Below are positions 37,951 to 47,084 of a DNA stretch of 64,000 bases, one piece after another (positions within the stretch are counted from its first letter, which is position 1; each line of letters opens with the position of its first letter). The stretch comes from Colius striatus. Taxonomy: Eukaryota > Chordata > Aves > Coliiformes > Coliidae. Location of the stretch: assembly GCF_028858725.1 (NCBI RefSeq), contig NC_084760.1:6708867-6772866 (forward strand), read 5' to 3'. A program made the position numbers and the translations under genes. The notes below the pieces were generated by a model, which did no database searches, was not told the origin of the DNA, and saw nothing but the letters and a program-made list of their open reading frames with translations.

Positions 37951-39085
37951 ATATGTGCATATTTGACAAATAAAAGTACTGGAAAGGCTCAGTCTGAAAA
38001 GATACTGTACAGTACTTGTTTTGAAAGAAAAATATCTTAAATCAATCTAGTGAATCCGAATTCAGATGAAGCTCATGCCAGCTGACAGCAGTTACTCACA
38101 GGTACAGTAGAGGCAGTGCAGACTTAAAGCTAGATACTGATTTCAGCTCGAAGGAATGCGACAAACTATGCTATTTTGCTGAGCCTGATTAAGCACCTAA
38201 AATCTAGCTTAATTATGCTACAGCTGTTTGTATGCGAGACACATTATATGGGAGGACAAAGAGGCTGCAACAGTGTTAGAGCCCCACAAACATTGTTTCT
38301 ATCTGAGAAGAAAGCCTTTGCACAGGCATACTAGAAGTCAGCCTTCAAAAAATTGCCTTGCAAATCCCTGCAAGGGGCAATGCTAGGAGCAAACTAGGGG
38401 AAGGAAGAGTGGGTTGGGACATGGCTGCAGAAAGCGTGGAGTGAAACTGGTCCTGAAGTGCACCAGGCAATCTTAGAAGTGTGCCATAATTTTACAGGCT
38501 CCCAGAGCACTTTTGGATACACTGAGGACATTTTCAGATTACCAAATCAGAAAGACACAAAGGTGACTCAGTGCTCTCTCAGCTTGCCGTGCCCCTTGAC
38601 TGTAAATTTAAGCAGTACACTGTGGTTTTGTTATGTTTTGGTTTGGTATTTTATGTGGCAACATTCGTTGATAACTTTGTGCCCATTTGGGGGAAAAAGA
38701 AGTTCCCACTGCCCATATGGGATGATCAGGAAGATACATGCTAACACTGAAGAAGGAAAAACTCGTCTAGAGTTTTTCTCCTAGAACCCAGGAAGCTGAT
38801 TTCTGCTGAAGTATCAGGGTTTTGAAGAACACCTTTTCTCTTCTTTCTTAACATTAGATATTCAGTTAGGAAGTTAATTTCTTACTGTGGGGCTTACTAC
38901 TGTAATACAGCAGTTATAGAAATCTGTCTGGTAGTTTGTGTACTAATCAAATATATGAAAAAAAAAGAATAAAACAAATCCCAAATCATATTACTTCACA
39001 GAGGTAATATTTGAATATTTGGTTATATTTTAAAACGGGATGAACATAAAAAGCAAATGGAAAATAGAAAATGTTAATTCACATA
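37951..39085. other. Intergenic sequence, nothing recognised
   Basis: About 1.1 kb. The open frame of 108 codons at 38,458-38,784 (+) has no recognisable domain. No repeats with clear ends are seen. Confidence 0.5.
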
Positions 39086-39800
39086 TTACAGTTCATTACA
39101 GATGGACTTTGCTGCTGCTGCTTCTCAGGAGGAGGCCTCCTCAAGCTTCCCACTGCTACACTGTGGAGTCCCTCCCACAGGAGACAGTCCCTCACCAACT
39201 TCTTCAGCATGGGTCCTTCCCATGGGCTGCAGCTCCTCATGAACTGCTCCAGCATGAGGCTTGCCATGGGGTCAGGTCCTCACACCCTGCCCCAACGTGG
39301 GTCACCCACTGGGAGAACAGTTCTTCAGGGACAGACTGCTCCAGCCTGGGTCACTCACAGGATCACAAGTCCTGATAATAAACCTGCTCTGGCCTGGGTT
39401 CCTCTCTCTCCATGGACACCCAGGTCCTGCCAGGAACTTGCTCCAGTGTGGGCTTCCCACAGAGTCACAGCCTCCTTCAGGCATCCACCCACTTTAGCAT
39501 GGGCTCTTTCACAGGCTGCGAGTGGATCTCTGACTAAGCACCCTCCTCCCCTTCCTTCTCCGCTGATCTTAGTGTCTGTGGAGATGTTTTCACATTTAGC
39601 AACTGCCCAGCAACTTCTTCCCCTTCTCCAATACGTTAATCACAGAGGTGTTACTTCAGTCACTAATCGGCCAGACCTGGGTCATCTGTGGTTCCATGTT
39701 AAAATTGACTGGCCCTTGTCCTGTCAGCCACAGGCAAAGATCCTGGTAGCTGTTTGTTTAAAGAAGCTATCCCTGTACCTCCCCCAGATACCAAAAACCT
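39086..39800 (-). mobile_element. Partial LTR of the same avian ERV family, opposite orientation
   Basis: In reverse complement this matches the solo LTR at 22.6-23.55 kb. Shared words include CACCTCTGTGATTAACGTAT, GAAGAAGTTGCTGGGC and AGGAGGCCTC. Repeated units of about 40-60 bp in the middle read GGGTCACTCACAGG and CATGGGCT on the + strand, and there are more of them than in the first copy. The 3' third of the LTR, with the polyadenylation signal and terminal CTACA, is missing, so the copy is truncated at about 39,086. The long open frame across it on the + strand (39,071-39,868) is antisense to the LTR and probably not a gene. Confidence 0.7.
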
Positions 39801-42800
39801 GGCCACTACACTTAAATAATTACAGAGTGCAAAGTAGACATCTGTCAAGAATTACAGTCTGGCTATGAGATGGAAAACTAAGTGCTTTAACAAATAAATG
39901 GTTGATTTCATCACAAAAACAAGCAAATTACAGGATGCACCAAGATCTGTACTATGAGTTGCACAATTTAATATATTTGTTACCTATTGTAGAAGTTGTA
40001 CACAGCAATATGGGAAAAGGTTATTCAGGTTAGCCAGGACTAAGAAAGGTTATGCAGTGGATTAGAAACCCTACCTCTAAGCAATTGGGCAACGCAGTGA
40101 CAAATAAATTACTGTAGACAGCTGCCATGTTATTCACTAAAAAGAAGGAGAAGAGAAAAAAAAAAAGAGAACTATTCAATCACATTGATGGGCTTTACAT
40201 TTATTGCAACCACTTAAGAAAAAGACCTAGACATCACTGGCAACGCTGCAGCTCAGTGACAAGTGCTTATTGTGCCATCATTGGAGGAAAAAGCAACAAC
40301 AAAACCCAGACAAAACAAAGCAAAATGATCATAATCAGGAAAAGAGAACTCAAAATCTACACCAAGAAAAACCTTTGGAAAAAACCTTGGAAAAAAATAA
40401 TGTACAAAAAAGGACCCCCCACTGCATCAGTTAACTCTGCTTACCGCTTACAGTTGAAATCACCTCCTTAAAAAAAACCACCACTGTACAAAAGGACAAA
40501 TAAAAGATTTCTTGAAATGGAGTGTTTTCCATCTGAAGGAGCTTTAAAGATACTTATTGTTTACCAAAAAGTATCACTCTAATTCAGCCTGAGTAGCACC
40601 TAACTCTCACATAGATCAATGGAACTGCTTACTAGAGGAAAATGTTATTTGAACAGAGGCTTTAGACAGAGACAACTAAGAAATTTCTTGGTAAATGTAC
40701 ATTAAATGATAATAATTAAAGTAAAAGAACCTACTCAGTGGTGACTGGGGTGAAATGATCCATTTGGTGGTGTGCATCATCATGGGGACAGAAGTGACTA
40801 ACCTGGTTTCATGAAGGACAGAAAGAGTCCAGAGGCAGTGTTGCAATACTGTGGTTTACTTCTCAGTCTGCATTTACTGATCCAGACAGGTGTTAGCTTG
40901 CCTCTTGGAGTCAAATATAGGGAAACCTTTTTAATTCATTGTACAGCCATGTAGCTTAATTTTACAGATGATTTGCATCATCCTTGCATTTGTATTACAA
41001 GATCATTACTCTTGATAAACCAGAGTTGACTGTATAAAGACAGTTTGTTTGGTACTTCTATTAACCTTTGTCACACTACAGTAAATACTAAAGAAATCAC
41101 ATCCTGAAACTACAGTGGGCAAATTCAACCCAAAAGTAAACGTTCTCTGAATAAAGCATTACTTACTTGTGAAACTCACTATCATGTGAACTTCTACATT
41201 TGAAGGAGATAAAATAAAGTATGTGAGTCTTCTGATTTAGCATGTCTGCTAAACATCAGGTATCTTAGGATAAAAAAGACTTAAACAAATAAGTATGTGT
41301 GTTACTTTCTCAGAGATTTGGTTTACTTGCAGTGGATAACAAGAGCTGAATTTTGAGAGAAAGTAAATCTATAGACCAGGATAGAAGCAGCAGTATATGT
41401 GAATGGAAACTTGACAGAGAATGAGAACATGTGAAAGACAGCAAAGAAAGAAATCTGCAGAGGGTTTAACTCCTGAGGGATGCAATTCTTAAATTATTCT
41501 ACTTCAAGGAACACCTTCTCCCATACACTTTGGCAGCTTTCCTGTCAGTAGTGATGCACCACATCACTACACTTCCTGGCTCTAGAGGTGAAAGCACTGG
41601 AACTCCTGCCATTGCAATCTGTAGTTTATCTTTCAGAACTAAATAAGGGTTACTGCATATGTTCTTTTATCCTTCCCTCTCCTACCTTCTAACACAGAAG
41701 GGAGATTGAGAGGAAAGATGCTTCCATTCTCTTTCATAGAACCATAAGGAAATTGAGAGATCGAGACTGACTGTAAGAGGAGGAAAGATATGGAAACAGG
41801 AAATCTACCGTGTCTGGTTTTTCACCTCAGCTGGGCTGAAAGAAGAATCTGGGACTGTCACAGATGGAAGTGATCAGATGTCACTTGTACTAGGGAAGAA
41901 CAGGAAGATACTAACCTCATTGGAACATATTGCTCGAGATTATCTACTACTTACAACTAATTCAGTAAAATAAGAATTAGCCACCCTTTATGATCAGATT
42001 CCTTTGTGTGTAATTTTTAGTATGGAAAACACCCTTGGAAAATAGAAACTTTGAATCTTACAGAGTATTGAAGTCACCAATCTGCTTGTGTGTGTGGTTA
42101 CTTCTTGTTGCACCTGGGCACAAAGGCATTCCTTTAATTCATAGTTGAGCGAGGAAAATCCTCTCCTTTCAGAATATTTCCAGATGCTACCACAGGACGA
42201 TGGCACTGGCTTGCCCTGCTTGGGCTTCCCAGAGTCCACAGCACGATGAGCTATTCTAACAGACTCAGAAGAATGATCAACACAGTGCATTCTCCAAAGG
42301 CTCCTGTTCCTCAGCAAATCAGTTTTCAAATTCAGATTTATCGAGGGAAGCAGTCTTAAAGGACTTACAGCCTTTTGGACCATGTCTAATCTTTGCTACT
42401 GTTCCTTTGGAAAAACAGAGGCATTTCATGTTCACATATATATTTAACATTAATCTCATTTGTGTTGTTCTATAGAATGTATTTATGTTCCATTAAATGG
42501 CATCATGACACACCAGTTTACCTCTATTTCTGGACAATATTTTTCAAGTGTGTTGAAAATTCATAGACTAGGAAAACAGAATCTAAGAATCTATTTAGCA
42601 CAGTGTATAAATTTAAATCTCCTGAGAGAAAATCTGACAGGGAATTGTTATTACCATCCTGATGTGTGTGAAGACTTTAAAATGTGAAGCTTTATAGCAC
42701 TATTTTTGATTTGTGCTAACTATTATAGTTTAAAAAAACAAACAAACAAACTGAGATTTCAGCTGTGGAGAGGAAAGCAAAACAGTCCCAATTCTCTACA

Positions 42801-42939
42801 ATTTCTCTAGGAATCAGTAATATTTATTTAATCCATAGCATTCTTTACTATAATAGAGCTACTCTGATTTATAAATCCACCAGAAGATCTGAAGTTGACA
42901 CTGCACAGAAAATTCATCTCTGGCCCAGATCTGGAATGT
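39801..42939. other. AT-rich intergenic sequence, no gene recognised
   Basis: About 3.1 kb. A poly-A-rich stretch lies at 40,127-40,175, with other A-rich segments near 40,370-40,400. The longest open frame is 129 codons at 41,994-42,383 on the minus strand. It has no recognisable domain or supporting splice context. Confidence 0.5.
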
Positions 42940-42988
42940 AAGGGCCCTTGAAGTCCCTTCCAACCCCTACCATTCTACGATTCTATGA
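42940..42988 (+). mobile_element. Very short CR1 tail fragment
   Basis: About 50 bp in sense orientation: AAGTCCCTTCCAACCCCTAC then CATTCTACGATTCTATGA. Only the extreme CR1 3' end is present. It is the last CR1 trace in the window; none is visible from here to 64,000. Confidence 0.85.
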
Positions 42989-43650
42989 AGACTCATATAG
43001 TGATTTATTATACACATACTACTTAAAATATCATGAACTCAATGCATTTTTAATATTAAAAAACTCTCAAAAAAATTCAACAACAATTGTACAGAATTAT
43101 GTACTACATATTTCATAGAAAAGCTTGTGTACAGGTAAAGGATTGCTTAGAAATTGCTTAGATTGTGACCACAAATCACCAAATTCAGAGTTTTTAAAAA
43201 TTTTCTGTTACCTAAGCCAAAGTTCTAGTTTTACTGCCATAAAACACAGTTCAAATGTTTTTTATAAAAACCATTTTAAAGGATCATTCCTGCGTGGACA
43301 GAACTAAGATTCAATATAATTTTCATAAACTGCATCTGAGGCTAACCTTCAGTGTCTTTTTGAAACTCTTGATATTTGGCTTCAGCCCTGCACAGAGTAG
43401 CTGAGAAAGAACGTTTGAATCCTGCAAAAAGGGAATTTGTGAAAACAGGATTTTATAACTACTTTCAAACCATGCTCATTTCCTTATGTATTTCTGTATA
43501 GCCTTAGAATTCATCTCATATTTCTTGTATCACGATTTCAATCAATCATAATTTCAGATTGATTTATGGGGTAAAGATAGAGTTAGCTAATTTTAAGGAG
43601 AAAATTCTTTAACCATTTCTCCAAAGTCTGGTTAGACCATTACAGTTCAA

Positions 43651-43719
43651 TATAGGGAAGCTCAGCTAGTATCACCGAGGATCAGTATAGTATCAGTATA
43701 GGGAAGCTAGGTAATATCA
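43651..43719. repeat. Short tandem duplication
   Basis: Two copies of about 23 bp starting TATAGGGAAGCT, at 43,651 and 43,697, with ATCAGTATAGTATCAGTATA between them. It is a local slippage or duplication event with no apparent function. Confidence 0.75.
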
Positions 43720-45221
43720 AGAAAGCCATACTAACTATGCATAAATTTAAGTAAAAGACAGAATCTCGGATATAGATTTTAAGTAAGAAGAAAGGAAAAA
43801 ACAGAGTAAAATATAAAAGCAAAATTAGCATCTTTCACTGTATTGCTCTGTTCTAGTTAACCATTTACTCTGATAGTGTCTGAATTGTAACCCATTAAGT
43901 TGAAGTTCCCAGGTGCTTCTCTCTTTCTTTTCTTTTTTCCTTTTTCTCTCAGAGATTTTTGATACCAAATCTGAGGGTTACAGTCCATTTAGCCAGAGTA
44001 TTTTGATTCAGTTGTAATATTTCTCTTTTCTGTTTTTGTTCTCAGAAGACCCAATGCTCAGCTGGACGAGACGCAACACAGGCTGTGCATTTTACAGAAT
44101 ACACTGAAGTATTAGCAAACACTACGAAGAAGCAGAGGAATGGGGGAAAAAGAAAATCAAATTAATCCAGAAAGATTTTAAATTCTGCATCAATTTCACA
44201 AAGATTTAATATGTAAGAAGCATCATTAAACAGAAAATTCACACTATGAGATACCCTGTCAATGTATATGGATTGTTTGGGTGTAACTGTGAATGAATGT
44301 ATGATTGTTTTAAGGAAGCACTACATACAGTATGTCATCTTTTCCTCAATTTACTATTATCAGGAAGACAAGGCACTGAAATGAGTTGATCAGGGAGAGA
44401 TTTTTAAAAATACCTGGTTTCTTTTTACACTCAGTCATGTGCAAATACATCCTTTGTGTGGTTAATATATTTACATAATTTTATGCACTTTAGATGTGAA
44501 GAGGCCTTGCACATATACATGTACAACATTAGATTGTACAACATGGTACAGTAAAGCCTGTATAAGTGCAAGTGATGATGAAAATAAGTGTCTGGCCTAA
44601 TGCTATATGCAGGACGTGTCTTCCTGCATTTTTATGAATATAGCAAAAGCTTCAATACATTTTTTTTGTTAATACATTCTGTAGGTTAAAAATTGTCATT
44701 TTGAGTTAATGACATTGTAGTGAAACACCTGCACTTAATGCTAGGAAGTTGCAGCAGGCTAACTCTCCGATTAGGTTAAGTACTTCCTATATCTCCTTTA
44801 GTCACTGTTCTAACATTTGACACAGGAAAACTAATGTTACCTATGAAAATTTGCAATGAAGTTACAAAATACCTGCATGTCAGTATTCAAAACAAAATAG
44901 TCTTTTTAGAAGCTAAGCAAACTAGCAGTTCTGTACAGCTCTCCTTTCCGAGTACGCACGGATGAGACGGGAATGACAGATGACAGGAGAGAATCAGGAG
45001 TGTGTACTTTGCCTACACTCATCATGAGTATCAAGAGTATTCTGAATGAAACACACAAACTGTCACATTCTAAGTCGTGAGTATTTAATTATTCAGCAAG
45101 TTAAAGGAATACAGTGCATTTTGAGGCTACTTTCACTCCATTCTCAGAAGTAACAAGGAGACCACACAGAAAGTGCTGAAAGCCTGGGGTATGGTGGCTG
45201 TTTATCCAGCAATGATGAAGA

Positions 45222-45258
45222 TATTATTAGCATTATCATTATCACTATTGTTATTATT
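45222..45258. repeat. Imperfect (ATT)n stretch
   Basis: Interrupted ATT, TTA and CATT units, immediately upstream of the CpG island. Confidence 0.7.
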
Positions 45259-46539
45259 CTAATTTTGCTTTATTCACCTAAAAGCCCCATAAACACACAC
45301 GCATACAGTTTGAGTATCCATTTATGGCACAACATTTTCTGTATCAGCGTTCCTATTTACGCAAGGATTGTTTCAGATTCTCGCATAATCTTGACACCGA
45401 ATTGCAGTGACATCTCCTGCGCTGCGCTGCCTTCCCCTGCTTTAATCACTCACGCCGTTTACATCGCATTTCCAACCTCCGAAAGGATACGACGATGCAC
45501 TTTTAACGGAGCTATACACAACCCGTTCCGCGGCGCGCAGCACCAGCCCCAGGAAGGGAAGGTGCGGAGGGCAGAGTTAGCGGCAGGGGCCCAGCAGTGG
45601 CTCCGGAGGGGCCGCGGAGCGCAGCCGCGGGGTTCGCGCTGCCCCGGCCCCTGTCCCGCGGCGGCCGCCGGACATGCCCGACGCAGCGCCCTGCGCTCCG
45701 CGCTCGCCTGCGAGGAGCGGTAAGTTTTTGCGCGGCTCCGTTGTTTCACTCGTTGAAGGAGCAAGGGTGTGTTTGGGAAAGGGAAAACGGAGGGGTGGGG
45801 GCATCCCCGGGAAAAGCACTCCTGGCCCGCGGGGTGAGACCTGACAAAAGACATTTAGAAAGTACCTCTGTCCCTCGTGTTGGTTTGTTGGGTTTTTTTA
45901 ACTCCTTTGTTGTTTCTCCCTCTCCTATTTAAATTGTCCCATTGTTAGCAGATAACCCTCGCTTCAGGTTACACCCAACGGGGAAGGGGGAAGCAACCGC
46001 CCCTTCCCCTCCACCCCAATGAGATCTATATTGCCATCAACCTGTTCTTTGTGGAAAATTGGAGACGCGGGACGGGAAAACCAAATAAAACAAAGGGAGG
46101 GGAGCCCAAGTGATGTCAACCCTGAGAAACTTGACTGTTGGGAGAGGGCTGCCTCGGGGCACCATCCCGCATCTCCTGCAGAAGTTTCCCTTTCGCTGGC
46201 AGCTGCCCAGATGCGCGCCCGCCTCTGCCACTGGCGGGAACGGCACGGGGGGTGCAGCAACAGGACCGGGACCCGTCCGGGACGCTCCTCGCTCCCTACC
46301 CCGGCAGCTGCGGCGCTGGGAGAGCAAACGGAGCCCCGGAGGCCGGACGCCCGGTTCCCTGGAAGAACAAGCAGCTGCCTTCAGGCGCGCGGGATAAACC
46401 CGGCCGCCGGCCAACCCGAGTACCGGCCGATCCCAGCGCACCGCTCCGCGCTCCCCTCTCAGCCCCTCCGAGCTGCCGCTGCCGCCGCCGCCCCGCGCGC
46501 AGCCGGCGGCTACCCGGCTCCAGCGGCAACTCGACACCG

Positions 46540-46730
46540 CCGCCCGCTCATTGGGCGGCCCCGCCGGCCCCGCCCCGCCGGCCGCGGCGACTCAGGCGAC
46601 GGCCCGGCCCGCCAGGCGCCAGCGCTGGCTGCTGGCTGGCCGAGGGCGGCTGTCAGTCAGGTTGAGAGACGGGCCGCCCAGCCGCCGCGATCCCGCCCCC
46701 TCGCCCTAATTGATATTATCGGAGCGCGGC
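46540..46730 (+). promoter_or_regulatory. Probable EPHA7 core promoter region
   Basis: A reverse CCAAT box (ATTGG, 46,550-46,554) overlaps a GC box (GGGCGG, 46,553-46,558). A second GC-box-like CCCCGCCCCG follows at 46,568-46,577. Further downstream an AT island, TAATTGATATTATC (46,707-46,720), stands out inside the GC-rich sequence and contains a homeodomain-type TAATTG core. No clear TATA box is placed before a start site, as expected for a CpG-island promoter with dispersed initiation. The transcription start is not determined. Confidence 0.55.
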
Positions 46731-46987
46731 GCGGGCGGCTGGGCTGCAGTCGGGGCTGGCGAGCGGCCGGCCGAGTGCGGGAGTCGGGCAGCGGCGTGGA
46801 GGAGGAGGCGGAGGAGGAGAAGAGAAGGAGGAGGAGAAAAAGAAAGGCACAGCCGGGAGGGAGGGATCGCCGAGTCAGAGACTAGCAGAGCAAATTCTCC
46901 ACCGTCCTCTAACACCCACCAAGCGGCGGCAGCGGCAGTGTCTAGAAATATATAGCTAGAAAAATAAAATCAGCCCGCTCCTGCACC
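46731..46987 (+). other. Probable EPHA7 5' UTR
   Basis: GC-rich leader leading to the start codon. It includes a purine-rich GGA/GAG tract at 46,798-46,846 that could form a two-tier G-quadruplex, then AT-rich TAGAAATATATAGCTAG shortly before the start. I see no splice acceptor between this stretch and the ATG, so the leader is probably continuous with exon 1. The 5' limit is arbitrary. Confidence 0.5.
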
Positions 46988-47084
46988 ATGGTTTTCCAAA
47001 GTAGGCTCCCTTCTTGGATTATTTTGTGCTCCGTCTGGCTGTTCCGCTTTGCACACACGGGGGAGGCACAGGCTGCAAAAGAAG
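46988..47084 (+). CDS. EPHA7: EPHA7 coding exon 1 (signal peptide)
   Basis: Encodes the first 32 residues of the ephrin type-A receptor 7, starting MVFQSRLPSWIILCSVWLFR. It has a hydrophobic core at residues 10-20 and a likely signal cleavage near residue 27 (HTGEA before QAAKE). The receptor is a type I membrane tyrosine kinase that binds GPI-anchored ephrin-A ligands on neighbouring cells and guides axons and tissue boundaries. The start is well supported: CTGCACCATGG has the favoured A at -3 and G at +4, and the N-terminus matches vertebrate EPHA7 closely. The exon ends AAAGAAG before the donor GTAAGA, leaving one base of a split valine codon that is completed in exon 2. Confidence 0.97.

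Larger units (their letters stand above)
42989..45399. other. Near-upstream region of EPHA7, no transposons seen
   Basis: About 2.4 kb. It contains a 46-bp-period local duplication at 43,651-43,719, where the word TATAGGGAAGCT occurs twice. A CpG-containing patch with two TGACAG words lies at 44,946-45,003, and an ATT-rich stretch at 45,222-45,258. No exon is recognised. Its position just before the CpG island makes it a likely place for regulatory sequence, which is an inference. Confidence 0.5.

Noticed and set aside
39071..39868. + strand open frame of 265 codons
   Set aside because: It lies antisense across the partial LTR copy. Its apparent repeats come from the LTR's internal units. 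No splice or promoter context supports a gene.
41994..42383. Minus-strand open frame of 129 codons
   Set aside because: No domain, no repeats and no supporting splice sites. A frame of this length is possible by chance among the many frames of the window. Conservation in related birds would change this view.
46019..46885. + strand open frame of 288 codons upstream of EPHA7
   Set aside because: The GC-rich promoter and leader sequence is low in stops on both strands. The product is Arg/Ala/Pro-rich with no recognisable domain, and it covers the presumed promoter.
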